Shown one piece after another: positions 1-8,585 of a stretch of DNA of 61,468 bases (position 1 is its first letter; every line of letters begins with the position of its first letter). Source of the DNA: a virus; the IMG/VR virus record IMGVR_UViG_3300027708_000078, positions 1-61,468 of that record; one strand, given 5' to 3'. Under the pieces are notes generated by a model. It saw only the letters and a program-made list of their open reading frames with translations, searched no databases and was not told the origin of the DNA. A program made the translations under genes and the position numbers.

Positions 1-797
1 GGAAGAATAGAATTATAGTATCAACAGGTGGAACAACAACATTCACAGGTGATACTAATGGTAGTACAGTTTTATCTGTATCAGGTACAAATGGTAATTT
101 ATTATCAGTTGTTGATACTAATACGGGGACATTATTAGAAGTTTTAGATAGTTCAAATAATTTTATATTCCAGGTTGGAACCGTAGATAAAATAAAAATA
201 TCAGGTCTTACTCAATCAACTGACCCAAATGTATTAACAATTGATTCATCGGGTATCGTTCATACGTATCCAATATCAAGTATTGGTTTTACTGGAGGTA
301 CGGTTAATGGTGCAACAAATTTTACAAGTGGTGTAACTGCAAATACATTAACCGTATCTGCGGCAACAAACCCTGTTAAATTTGTAGGATTACAAAGTGC
401 TTCAGACACATCATTATTAACCGTAGATGGAACGGGTGTTGTTCATACAGCATCAACATCATCAATAGGTGGTTTAACATGGAACAATGCAACAACGGCG
501 CAAACGGCGTCTGTTAGTAACGGATACGTTGGAACTGCAACAACATTAACTACAATAACATTACCAACAGGTGCAACATTTGGAACTATAATAGAAGTCG
601 TTGGTACAGGTACAGGACTTTGGAGAATATCACAAAACGCAAATCAATTTATAAAATTTGGTATAACAGGTACAACAACAGGTGTAACAGGATATTTATC
701 AGCAACATCACAATATGATTGTGTTAAACTATTGTGTACGAGTGCAAGCACTGCGTTTGTGGTTACATCGGCAATAGGAAATATATTTTATAACTAA
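1..797 (+). CDS. Tail fibre protein, C-terminal part (5' end outside window)
   Basis: An open frame enters from the left edge (first full codon at 3) and stops with TAA at 795-797, giving about 264 residues. It is rich in Thr, Ser, Gly and Val. It contains two copies of a short unit (LTIDSSGIVHTYPISSIG and LLTVDGTGVVHTASTSSIGG, roughly residues 79-96 and 139-158). This low-complexity beta-rich repeat style is usual in the shafts of phage tail fibres. The last ~100 residues look like a compact beta-domain and may be the tip. Only 3 nt separate it from the next adhesin gene, so it is probably co-transcribed. The family call is by composition and context; no named domain is recognised. Confidence 0.6.
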   Translation, partial: KNRIIVSTGGTTTFTGDTNGSTVLSVSGTNGNLLSVVDTNTGTLLEVLDSSNNFIFQVGTVDKIKISGLTQSTDPNVLTIDSSGIVHTYPISSIGFTGGTVNGATNFTSGVTANTLTVSAATNPVKFVGLQSASDTSLLTVDGTGVVHTASTSSIGGLTWNNATTAQTASVSNGYVGTATTLTTITLPTGATFGTIIEVVGTGTGLWRISQNANQFIKFGITGTTTGVTGYLSATSQYDCVKLLCTSASTAFVVTSAIGNIFYN

Positions 798-800
798 TCT

Positions 801-1790
801 ATGGCAGGAATTATTAATAGTATAAACGAAGTCACGGACGTTAAGATTTATACAGGTGGTACAAACACTTGGACTAAACCAACGGGCGTACAATTTGTTT
901 ATGTTGTCTGTATTGGAGGTGGTGGAGGTGGAGGTGGTGGAGGTGCAACAACAGGTGCCGCATTTAGAATGGGTGGCGGTGGAGGTGGAGGTGGTGCAAT
1001 ATCATCAAGATTGTATTCTGCGTCTGATTTATCAACAACTGAAACTGTTATTGTTGCATCAGGCGGAACAGGTGGTAATGGTGGTGCTCCAACAAATACG
1101 GGTCAAGTAGGTTCCGTAGGAGGAAACTCAACGTTTAGTTCGGGAAATAATTTATTGACCGCATTTGGCGGTGGCGGTGGTGCTGGTGGAAGAATTAGTG
1201 GTGTTATTAGTTCAGGTGGTGGAGGTGGTGGTACTGCAAGTGTGGGTACAAATGGTGCCGGCGCTGCCGTTGCGGGAGGAAACCCTGCGGGATTATCGGT
1301 AACTGTTTTATCAATTGGTGGTACAGGTGGAGCAGGTACTGCGGCAACTCCCGGTGGTGGTTCTGCAGAATACGGAGGTGCTGGAGGAGGGGGGAGTTCA
1401 TCAACTGCGGCGAATTTTTCAGGTGGATGTTCATTATATGGTGGTGCCGGTGGTGGGTCAGGTGGAGGTACAAATAACGTACCAACGGCTTATGATGCAC
1501 AACCAGGAGGAAGTTCGGGTGTTTATGCTGGTGTGACAGGTGGTTCTTTTGGAACTAGTGGAGTCTCACCAACATTAGGAGGTAACGGAACAAGTAGAGT
1601 TGGATATGGTTGTGGTGACGGAGGTGGTGGAGGTGGTGGAAGTGCAACTGCAAGTACATCAGGTAGAAATGGTGGAAATGGTGGTTCACCTGGAGGAGGT
1701 GGTGGAGGAGGTGGTGGAGGTACAAATGCCGGTTCAGGTGGTGCCGGAGGAACAGGTGGTGTAGGTGAAGTTAGAGTTTATTCTTGGTAA
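801..1790 (+). CDS. Glycine-rich tail adhesin A
   Basis: This 329-residue protein starts with a short beta-domain containing NTWTKPTGVQFVYVVCIGG. The rest is dominated by runs of Gly (GGGGGGGG) separated by short variable loops, and it ends GGVGEVRVYSW. This matches the Gly-rich domain proteins of phage tails. It is analogous to the polyglycine receptor-binding adhesins (gp38) of T2/S16-type phages, where Gly runs pack as polyglycine-II helices and the loops contact the host. It is the first of three tandem paralogues that share the N-terminal motif and C-terminal strand. Role in host recognition is inferred from architecture. Confidence 0.7.
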   Translation: MAGIINSINEVTDVKIYTGGTNTWTKPTGVQFVYVVCIGGGGGGGGGGATTGAAFRMGGGGGGGGAISSRLYSASDLSTTETVIVASGGTGGNGGAPTNTGQVGSVGGNSTFSSGNNLLTAFGGGGGAGGRISGVISSGGGGGGTASVGTNGAGAAVAGGNPAGLSVTVLSIGGTGGAGTAATPGGGSAEYGGAGGGGSSSTAANFSGGCSLYGGAGGGSGGGTNNVPTAYDAQPGGSSGVYAGVTGGSFGTSGVSPTLGGNGTSRVGYGCGDGGGGGGGSATASTSGRNGGNGGSPGGGGGGGGGGTNAGSGGAGGTGGVGEVRVYSW

Positions 1791-1800
1791 AATTTAATAT

Positions 1801-2781
1801 ATGGGAATTTTTAATATAAATGCGGTTAATAGTGCGTTAGACGTACAGATATTTACAACGACAGGTAATTCAACTTGGACGAAACCAACGGGTGCAAAGT
1901 TTGTATATGTTGTTTGTATAGGTGCGGGTGGAGGTGCTGGAGGTGGTGGTTCAAGAGTGTTAAATAGTAACACAAAAGGTGGTGGTGGAGGTGGTGGAGG
2001 AGCTTACGCATATAAAATGATTACTGCGTCTGATTTACCTACAACAGTAACTGTATTTGTCGCATCAGGAGGAACAGGAGGTGCTGGAGGTACAACTGCG
2101 GCAGGTTCAAATGGAACTGTCGGCGGTAACACAACTTTTGGTACGGGAACTACAACATATCTTACAGCATATGGTGGTGGAAATGGTCAAGGAGGTGCGG
2201 CAAATGGTGCTGCAACCGCGGCCGGTGGAGGAGGAGGAACAGGTAGTGCTGGTGCGTTAGGTGCAGGTGCAAATCCAGGCGCAACTACAACAAACGCTGC
2301 AATTGCGGGACAAGGAGCTTTTGCAGCCTCAAACCCTATTGCAGGAAATGCCGAATATGGTGGAGCTGGTGGGGGTTCGATTAGTTCAGGGGCGGTAGTG
2401 GTTGGCGGAGGAAGCTCAACATATGGAGGTGCTGGAGGAGGTTCAGGTGCAAGTTCTTCAGGTGTTGCAAACTCTGATGCATCAGCTGGTGGTACGTCAG
2501 GTTCATATACTGCGGGTGGTGGAGGAGCTTTTGGGACAAGTGCACCTGCGGTTGCGGGAACAAGCGGAACATCAAGGAGTTCAGGTTCAAGATGTGGTGA
2601 CGGTGGTGGTGGTGGAGGTGGTCCTGTATTTAGTAGTGGAGTTGGTGCAAGTGGTGCCAACGGAGGAAATGGCGGTAATCCCGGTGGTGGTGGAGGTGGT
2701 GGAGGATTTGCAGTAAGTCCTGGTACAGGAGGAACGGGTGGAAATGGTGGTAGAGGCGAAATAAGAGTATATACTTGGTAA
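1801..2781 (+). CDS. Glycine-rich tail adhesin B
   Basis: Second paralogue, 326 residues. It has the same start module (STWTKPTGAKFVYVVCIGAG), Gly-rich body and C-terminal strand GGRGEIRVYTW as its neighbours, but the inter-glycine loops differ (for example more Ala/Ser). The start is ATG 10 nt after the previous stop, preceded by the A/T-rich AATTTAAT leader typical here. The conserved ends and diverged loops suggest gene duplication followed by diversification of the receptor-contacting surface. A large antisense open frame inside it is only a codon-composition shadow. Confidence 0.7.
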   Translation: MGIFNINAVNSALDVQIFTTTGNSTWTKPTGAKFVYVVCIGAGGGAGGGGSRVLNSNTKGGGGGGGGAYAYKMITASDLPTTVTVFVASGGTGGAGGTTAAGSNGTVGGNTTFGTGTTTYLTAYGGGNGQGGAANGAATAAGGGGGTGSAGALGAGANPGATTTNAAIAGQGAFAASNPIAGNAEYGGAGGGSISSGAVVVGGGSSTYGGAGGGSGASSSGVANSDASAGGTSGSYTAGGGGAFGTSAPAVAGTSGTSRSSGSRCGDGGGGGGGPVFSSGVGASGANGGNGGNPGGGGGGGGFAVSPGTGGTGGNGGRGEIRVYTW

Positions 2782-2793
2782 AATAATTAATTT

Positions 2794-3789
2794 ATGGCAG
2801 TTAACAATATTATAAACGAAGCGAGTGATGTTCAAACTTTTACAGGAACAGGTGTAAACACTTGGGTAAAACCTACGGGTTGTAAATTTGTATATGTGGT
2901 TTGTGTTGGTGCTGGCGGTGGTGGTGGAGGAGCTAGTGCGGGTGGTTCCACAATATCAAGAGCTGGTGGTAGTGGAGGAGGTGGCGGAGCAATATCATCA
3001 AGATTATATAACGCAAATAATTTAAGTGCAACTGAAACTGTATCTGTTGGTTCGGGTGGTACTGCTGGCACAGGAGCAGTTTCTGCTTCAGGTGCGACAA
3101 CTGATGGAGGAGGTGGAAATAATTCAACATTCAGTAGTGGAAATACTTTACTAACATCATACGGAGGAGGTGGAGGGTATAGAGGATTAATAAATGTAAC
3201 GTATCAAGCAAACGGCGGTGGAGGTGGTGGTACAGGGAGTGCAGGCTCAACGGGGGCATCAGGAGTAACTGGAACTGGTGGAGTCGGAGGTTATCCAGGC
3301 GCCGCAGTTGCTTTGGCAATTGGGGGTCACGGTGCGGATGCAAATAATACAGTAACCATTGGTGCTCGTTGTGGTGAATATGGTGGTGGTGCAGGAGGGT
3401 ACGTCAATACCTCCGGAGGTAATATTCTTTGGGCGGGAGGAGGTTCAATTTTTGGGGGTGCGGGTGGAGGTGGAGGAGATTCTTTAGTTGTTGGAAATTC
3501 GGGAGTAGGTCCAACTGCGGGTGGTGGTGTAGGTTCTTATACTTTTGGAGGTGGGGGTGATGCAGGTACATCAAATGTAAGTGGTGGTACAGGCATAGAT
3601 GGAAATTCAACGAAATGTGGTTCAGGTGGCGGAGGTGGTGGTTCAAGTTTTACCGGGACACAAATAGGTAGAAATGGTGGAAATGGTGGTAATCCCGGTG
3701 GAGGTGGAGGCGGTGGTGGTGCGGGTGTTCTTGGAGGAGGAAACGGAGGTACAGGAGGTAGAGGAGAAGTTAGGGTTTACTCTTGGTAA
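2794..3789 (+). CDS. Glycine-rich tail adhesin C
   Basis: Third paralogue, 331 residues. It carries NTWVKPTGCKFVYVVCVGAG near the N-terminus and GGRGEVRVYSW at the C-terminus, with Gly-run/loop alternation between them. It shares more of the post-N-terminal segment with copy A (AISSRLYNANNLSATETVSV versus AISSRLYSASDLSTTETVIV) than with copy B, so A and C may be the closer pair. Expected to lie at the distal end of a tail fibre as an alternative receptor-binding tip; this is inference. Confidence 0.7.
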   Translation: MAVNNIINEASDVQTFTGTGVNTWVKPTGCKFVYVVCVGAGGGGGGASAGGSTISRAGGSGGGGGAISSRLYNANNLSATETVSVGSGGTAGTGAVSASGATTDGGGGNNSTFSSGNTLLTSYGGGGGYRGLINVTYQANGGGGGGTGSAGSTGASGVTGTGGVGGYPGAAVALAIGGHGADANNTVTIGARCGEYGGGAGGYVNTSGGNILWAGGGSIFGGAGGGGGDSLVVGNSGVGPTAGGGVGSYTFGGGGDAGTSNVSGGTGIDGNSTKCGSGGGGGGSSFTGTQIGRNGGNGGNPGGGGGGGGAGVLGGGNGGTGGRGEVRVYSW

Positions 3790-3809
3790 TAAAATTTTAT
3801 AATAAAACT

Positions 3810-4124
3810 ATGGCAACATACTTAAAAATAAAACCATATTCAGTTTCAAATGACCAAGGATATGGTTTTGCAAACGCAATCTATTGGGTTGTGTCGGAAC
3901 TATATAGAGGTGATGAGAACGCTAAATTATTTTGTAATTTGGTAAATGTTTCTATTAGACAAATTCCCGATGAAAACGGAATATTACAAGATATTGAATT
4001 TATATCACCATCTCTTATGGACTTTCAAATGGATATAACAAAAGAAATGTTGGATGCTTGGGGTCCTGATAGTATAATTGATGATTTTGTATTGTCTTAC
4101 GATTCAAATTTTGAAAAAGAATAA
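3810..4124 (+). CDS. Hypothetical protein, 104 aa
   Basis: I place the start at the ATG at 3810 (MATYLKIKPYSV), not at an in-frame TTG at 3783, because the TTG lies inside the previous gene and adds only a non-conserved nonapeptide. The protein is acidic and has no signal peptide, membrane segment or recognised motif. It lies between the adhesin trio and the BspA-repeat protein. It could be a fibre chaperone or accessory structural protein, but nothing in its sequence proves this. Confidence 0.55.
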   Translation: MATYLKIKPYSVSNDQGYGFANAIYWVVSELYRGDENAKLFCNLVNVSIRQIPDENGILQDIEFISPSLMDFQMDITKEMLDAWGPDSIIDDFVLSYDSNFEKE

Positions 4125-4143
4125 ACTATTTATTTTTTTAAAG

Positions 4144-4150
4144 TATTTAT
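4144..4150 (+). promoter_or_regulatory. TATTTAT phage promoter-like motif
   Basis: AGTATTTAT lies 16 nt upstream of the ATG at 4167. It is one of about 18 copies of this motif in front of genes in the window. A second TATTTAT-like string sits at 4128-4133. Confidence 0.45.
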
Positions 4151-4166
4151 TAATAAAATTAATATT

Positions 4167-5951
4167 ATGGCTTGCAAAAAATATAACATAGTAAATAGTG
4201 GAGGTTCTGCAATATATTTCAACTATCAAAGATGTAATGATTCAATTTGGGAATATCAAGAATCATTAATGCCCGGAGAAAGTAAAAACTTATGGGTAAT
4301 TCCTGGAACATTTTCTTCCCCATTTAATACGTCTAATTTTCAACTAACAGATGAGGGAGTATTTCCTCCTGTTCCACTATCACCAACACCTTCAAAATCA
4401 CCTGTAACACCAACTCCAACGCCGACAAATACTGAAACTCCAACTCCAACGCCGACAAATACTGAAACTCCAACACAAACACCAACACAAACAAATACTG
4501 AAACACCAACACAAACACCAACTCAAACACAGACTCCAACAAATACTGAAACACCAACTCAAACACCAACTCAAACTACAACACAAACACCAAGTCCAAC
4601 TCCACCACCACCATTTATTAGTATTTGGACCACATCAACTAATGGCGATACGGTAACCTTACCTTTGGAATCAACAGGTACTTATTCTTTTACAGTTGAT
4701 TGGGGCGATGGTTCTATGTTAGATATAATAATGGCTTGGGATGACATGGCGGTAACTCATACATATACAACACAAGGTACATATACCGTAACAATACACG
4801 GAACAATTAATGGATTTACTTTTAATAATGGAGGAGATTGTTTAAAATTAATTGAAATAACTCAGTGGGGTTCTCTTAAATTAGGTAATAGTGGTGGATA
4901 TTTTTATGGATGTAATAACTTAATATTAAGTTCTGTTGTTGACACATTAAATTTAGTCGGAACAACTAATTTATCCAATATGTTTACAAATTGTTATTCA
5001 TTATCAACAATTCAAAATATATCAAATTGGGATGTTTCAAACGTTCAAAATATGTATTGGATGTTTACTAACGCATCATCATTCAATTCAGATATATCAA
5101 ATTGGATTGTTAGTGGTGTTACTAATATGTCACATATGTTTTCTAGCACACCGTATAACAATCCTTTGAGCGGATGGAACGTTTCAAACGTACAAAATAT
5201 GTCTAGTATGTTTTCTAGTTCTTTTTTCGATAGTGATATTAGTGGGTGGGATGTTTCTAATGTTCAGGATATGTCTAGTATGTTTAGTTATTCACAGTTT
5301 AATCAATCTATTAACAATTGGGGTACTCGTCTTGGAAATGTAACTAATATGTCTGGTATGTTTGATACCGCATATAATTTTAATCAGCCCCTTGATAACT
5401 GGAACGTTCAATATGTACAAGATATGAATAATATGTTTGCAAATGAAACACAATTTAACCTACCATTAAGTGCTTGGAATGTAGGGTATTGCACAAACTT
5501 TACAGGTTTTATGTCGGGTAAAGATAGTACTAACTATAGTACTCAAAATATTAGTACATTATTACAAAGTTGGAGTAGTCAAGGTTTACAACCATCTGTT
5601 GTTTTAGATTTAGGTAATATTGATATTCTTGATACGGACTTATCGTATATTTCAACATTACAGGGTAAGGGATGGACGGTTATTTATGGTAATGTAATTT
5701 ACACTTATAGTGCAGGATATGATGTGTCTAATCCAACAAACGCTTGTTCTGCGACACCATCAATATATTATTCTTCAGCATCAACTTTATCAAATTTGGG
5801 ATATATATTTACTGACACAACGTATACAACACCAGCACCTAACGGAGTTTATTGTTTAACTTGTCCAAATAATAGTGGAATTGAAACATTTTCAATTAAT
5901 TCATCATTAGCAAACCCAGGGCAACTTTTTTCTGTAACCACTTGTCCTTAA
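4167..5951 (+). CDS. BspA/DUF285-repeat surface protein on a Thr/Pro stalk
   Basis: A 594-residue displayed protein with clear modules. (i) Residues 1-70 form a small beta-domain. (ii) Residues ~70-149 form a Thr/Pro-rich stalk (TPTPTNTETPTQTPTQT-like). (iii) Residues ~150-213 form a PKD-like domain with the WGDG motif (DWGDGS) and HTYTTQGTYTVTI. (iv) Residues ~270-450 hold BspA-type/DUF285 leucine-rich-like repeats of about 25 residues (NWDVSNVQNM..MF). (v) The C-terminal module, from about residue 512, contains NACSATPSIYYSSASTLSN. BspA repeats and PKD domains mediate adhesion in Bacteroidota. In a phage fibre locus they probably bind host surface glycan or protein. The stalk is a candidate O-glycosylation target of the adjacent glycosyltransferases (inference). 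Confidence 0.75.
   Translation: MACKKYNIVNSGGSAIYFNYQRCNDSIWEYQESLMPGESKNLWVIPGTFSSPFNTSNFQLTDEGVFPPVPLSPTPSKSPVTPTPTPTNTETPTPTPTNTETPTQTPTQTNTETPTQTPTQTQTPTNTETPTQTPTQTTTQTPSPTPPPPFISIWTTSTNGDTVTLPLESTGTYSFTVDWGDGSMLDIIMAWDDMAVTHTYTTQGTYTVTIHGTINGFTFNNGGDCLKLIEITQWGSLKLGNSGGYFYGCNNLILSSVVDTLNLVGTTNLSNMFTNCYSLSTIQNISNWDVSNVQNMYWMFTNASSFNSDISNWIVSGVTNMSHMFSSTPYNNPLSGWNVSNVQNMSSMFSSSFFDSDISGWDVSNVQDMSSMFSYSQFNQSINNWGTRLGNVTNMSGMFDTAYNFNQPLDNWNVQYVQDMNNMFANETQFNLPLSAWNVGYCTNFTGFMSGKDSTNYSTQNISTLLQSWSSQGLQPSVVLDLGNIDILDTDLSYISTLQGKGWTVIYGNVIYTYSAGYDVSNPTNACSATPSIYYSSASTLSNLGYIFTDTTYTTPAPNGVYCLTCPNNSGIETFSINSSLANPGQLFSVTTCP
4411..4470 (+). repeat. Perfect 30-bp tandem duplication in the Thr/Pro stalk
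   Basis: Bases 4411-4440 and 4441-4470 are identical, encoding two copies of a 10-residue unit (TPTPTNTETP phase). Looser repeats continue to about 4600. Perfect tandem repeats allow slippage in whole-codon steps and so change stalk length without loss of frame. Confidence 0.9.
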
Positions 5952-5973
5952 TTTATAAAAAAATATTTTCAAT

Positions 5974-6004
5974 AAACCCTCCACTTTTGCTGGAGGGTTT
6001 TTAT
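5974..6004 (+). terminator. Rho-independent terminator
   Basis: A perfect 10-bp stem (AAACCCTCCA at 5974-5983 with its complement at 5991-6000), a 7-nt loop and a T-rich tail. It closes the adhesin block and separates it from the glycosyltransferase block. Confidence 0.9.
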
Positions 6005-6029
6005 TTTTACTTAAAATTATATAATAATT

Positions 6030-7298
6030 ATGAGCAAAATTTTTATACAAATTGCATCTTATAGAGACCCGCAATTAGTACCAACAATCAAAGATATGTT
6101 GGCAAATGCGAAAAAACCAAAAAATTTAGTTTTCAGTATTGCAAGACAATACTCGGAAACAGATGGTTTTGATAATTTAGATGAGTGGAGAAATGATAAG
6201 AGATTTAAAATATTAGACATTCCTTATCAAGAGGCCAAAGGAGTTTGTTGGGCGAGAAATCTGACACAACAACTTTATGATGGCGAGGAATATACACTTC
6301 AAATTGATTCTCATATGAGAACTGTTAAAGATTGGGATGATATTCTAATTAAGATGGTTAAGGGTCTTCAAAAGGATGGTTATCCTAAACCTTTACTTAC
6401 GGGTTATGTTCCATCCTTTGACCCTGACAACGACCCTCAAGCAAGAGCTCAAGAGCCTTGGAGAATGGTGTTTGATAGATTTATTCCTGAAGGTGCGGTA
6501 TTCTTTTTACCTGAAACAATTCCAGGTTGGAAAGATGTTAAAAAACCTGTTACATCAAGATTTTATTCTGCCCACTTCTGTTTTACGTTAGGACAATTCT
6601 CAACAGAAGTTCAACACAATCCTGAATATTATTTCCACGGAGAAGAAATTTCAATCGCAGCAAGAGCATATACTTGGGGTTATGATTTATTCCATCCTCA
6701 TATTCCTGTATTTTTCCACGAATACACTCGTAAGGGTAGAACAAAACAATGGGATGACGATAAAGATTGGGGTAAGAAAAATTCAATCTCACATCTAACA
6801 AATAGAAAATTATTTGGTATGGATGGGGAGACTCAGGAAGGCCACGATGGTCAATATGGTTTTGGTGCGATTAGAACACTTAGAGATTATGAAATCTATT
6901 CAGGATTATTATTTAGTGAAAGAGCAATTCAGCAGTGGACAATAGATAAAAATTATCCTCCAAATCCTTATGAATTTAATAATGAACAGGAATGGAAAGA
7001 TAGTTTTGCAAAAATATACAAACACTGTATTGATGTTGGGTACACTCAAGTTCCTGAAAAAGATTATGATTTTTGGGTTGTTGCATTTCACGGAGAAGAT
7101 GATGAGACTTTATTCAGAAAAGATTCTGACAAAAATGAAATTGATTCTTACTTCAGAGACCCTGACGGATATTGTAAAGTTTGGAGAGAATTTCAAACAA
7201 CACATATGCCAAAATATTGGGTGGTATGGCCTCACTCAGAATCAAAAGGGTGGTGTGAAAGAATCACAGGTCAACTAAACCATAACATTATTAGTTAA
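6030..7298 (+). CDS. GT60-like (Skp1-type) GlcNAc-transferase
   Basis: A 422-residue protein with the hallmarks of the glycosyltransferase (GlcNAc) family that includes Dictyostelium Skp1 GnT1. These are FIQIASYRDPQ at residues 5-15, GVCWARN at 71-77 and the metal/nucleotide-sugar motif LQIDSHMR at 90-97 (D93-x-H95). A further HGEE/HFCF region lies in the middle. In eukaryotes this family transfers GlcNAc from UDP-GlcNAc to hydroxyproline on Skp1; bacterial and viral members are largely uncharacterised. It is the first gene after a terminator and heads the glycan block. Family confidence is good; donor and acceptor in this phage are unknown. Confidence 0.75.
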   Translation: MSKIFIQIASYRDPQLVPTIKDMLANAKKPKNLVFSIARQYSETDGFDNLDEWRNDKRFKILDIPYQEAKGVCWARNLTQQLYDGEEYTLQIDSHMRTVKDWDDILIKMVKGLQKDGYPKPLLTGYVPSFDPDNDPQARAQEPWRMVFDRFIPEGAVFFLPETIPGWKDVKKPVTSRFYSAHFCFTLGQFSTEVQHNPEYYFHGEEISIAARAYTWGYDLFHPHIPVFFHEYTRKGRTKQWDDDKDWGKKNSISHLTNRKLFGMDGETQEGHDGQYGFGAIRTLRDYEIYSGLLFSERAIQQWTIDKNYPPNPYEFNNEQEWKDSFAKIYKHCIDVGYTQVPEKDYDFWVVAFHGEDDETLFRKDSDKNEIDSYFRDPDGYCKVWREFQTTHMPKYWVVWPHSESKGWCERITGQLNHNIIS

Positions 7299-7301
7299 CA
7301 A

Positions 7302-8027
7302 ATGGTTACTTGGGATGGTGTTAAAATTGCGGATAGTGGATTTTTAATTAATCTTGAAGAAAGAAAAGATAGGTTAGAGGAATCTTTAAAAGAATTTGAC
7401 AAGAATAATATTGTTGGTGTTGAGAGATTTAAAGCGGTCAAAATTACCGAAGATAGTGAGTTAGGTTGGAAAATAAGAGGGTGTACTCATAGTCATTTGG
7501 AAATTTTAAAAAAACAAGTTGAAAATAATTTTGAAAAAGTAATAATCTTTGAAGATGACTTTTTCTTAGACGTTTGTCAACAAGAAAAATTTGAAATTTC
7601 AGATGATGTTATAAAAAAATTATTTGAATCAAATTTTGATTTGCTTTTTTTAGGTTCTACTTTATTGGAAAAATCAGAACGATATAATGATTTTTTAATA
7701 AAGCCTAACAAATTTGTTCAAGCAACGGTGTATATTACTTCTTTAAAATTTGCAAAATTTGTAATTAATCATTTTAATTATTTGGATAAAAATTCGGTGG
7801 TTTACGGAGAACAGATAGACAGTTATTATAGTTTTTTAGCGACAAAAAACCATTGGAGAATGAACACAAATTTGAAAGGGATAAAAGAACTTTTGGAGCA
7901 TAATTTAAAAATTTATTTTCACTATCCAATACTTTTTAATCAAAGAATGGGGTTTTCTAATATTGAAAATAGATTTACATCTTATTGTGGGTTTAATAAA
8001 TTACAAAATATAAAAAATTATCCTTAA
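7302..8027 (+). CDS. GT25-family glycosyltransferase
   Basis: The 241-residue protein begins with INLEERKDRLEESLKEF, continues with ERFKAVKITED, then GCTHSHLEILKK, and has the acidic motif VIIFEDDFFLD near residues 84-94. This order (INLxxRxxR, Gxxx SHxxxx, FEDDxx) is that of the GT25 family, which includes LPS galactosyltransferases and collagen galactosyltransferases. A later YGEQIDSYYSF segment also fits. It starts 3 nt after the GT60-like gene, so the two are co-expressed. Collagen-type GT25 enzymes modify hydroxylysine in proteins, so a protein acceptor is possible but not shown. Confidence 0.75.
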   Translation: MVTWDGVKIADSGFLINLEERKDRLEESLKEFDKNNIVGVERFKAVKITEDSELGWKIRGCTHSHLEILKKQVENNFEKVIIFEDDFFLDVCQQEKFEISDDVIKKLFESNFDLLFLGSTLLEKSERYNDFLIKPNKFVQATVYITSLKFAKFVINHFNYLDKNSVVYGEQIDSYYSFLATKNHWRMNTNLKGIKELLEHNLKIYFHYPILFNQRMGFSNIENRFTSYCGFNKLQNIKNYP

Positions 8028-8048
8028 AAGGGATTAGAGAAATTTAAA

Positions 8049-8585
8049 ATGACATTAACCGAAATAGCAAATAAAATAGGTACTGACAAAGGAAATCAAA
8101 ATTTTGAATCCCACTCATATACTGAAATATATGAAAAATACTTTCAAGATATAAAAAATAACCCAATTAAACTTTTAGAAATTGGTGTTTATGACCCAAG
8201 ATTTCCGGGTGCGTCAATACAATTATGGAAAACTTTTTTTTCTGATTTAAAATTAATTGGTTTTGACATCAATCAAGACTCTAAAAAATTTGAAACAAAT
8301 GGTGTTAGTATTTTTATTGGTGACCAAAGTTCTAAAGAAGATTTAAATAAATGTATTGAAACCTATGGTGGTGAATATGACATTATAATTGATGATGGTT
8401 TACATAAACATTCTCATCATATAATAAGTTTTGAAACTCTTATTTCACATTTAAAAAAGGGGGGGTATTATATTATTGAGGACTTACACGCATATGATTG
8501 TTATTTAACAATCGAATGGTTTAAGGAAAATAATTTACCGTATAAATTATATTGTAATAATAAATTATTAATTTATGAAAAATAA
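8049..8585 (+). CDS. Class I SAM-dependent O-methyltransferase-like protein
   Basis: 178 residues. Near the start IANKIGTDKG, then HSYTEIYEKYF, the SAM-binding motif I LLEIGVYDP (about residues 39-47), IGFDIN (motif II acid) and YDIIIDDGLHKH are visible. The IGTDKG...Y...LEIGV...DDG..H pattern is that of the macrolide/sugar O-methyltransferases such as demethylmacrocin O-methyltransferase and related hydroxylase-like proteins. Probably methylates a sugar made by the neighbouring transferases, capping the glycan. The 3' end overlaps the next gene by 11 nt. Confidence 0.7.
   Translation: MTLTEIANKIGTDKGNQNFESHSYTEIYEKYFQDIKNNPIKLLEIGVYDPRFPGASIQLWKTFFSDLKLIGFDINQDSKKFETNGVSIFIGDQSSKEDLNKCIETYGGEYDIIIDDGLHKHSHHIISFETLISHLKKGGYYIIEDLHAYDCYLTIEWFKENNLPYKLYCNNKLLIYEK

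Noticed and set aside
2187-2660. 157-aa Pro-rich open frame on the minus strand (also similar ones at 1207-1500, 2832-3071, 3404-3646)
   Set aside because: These are antisense shadows of Gly-rich codons (GGN read backwards gives NCC), with no independent start context.
3783-3809. TTG start extending the 104-aa protein upstream
   Set aside because: It lies inside the preceding gene; the ATG at 3810 has the normal A-rich context.
4333-4586. Cys/Trp-rich minus-strand frames opposite the Thr/Pro stalk
   Set aside because: They arise from the reverse complement of ACA/CCA repeats and have no plausible protein features.
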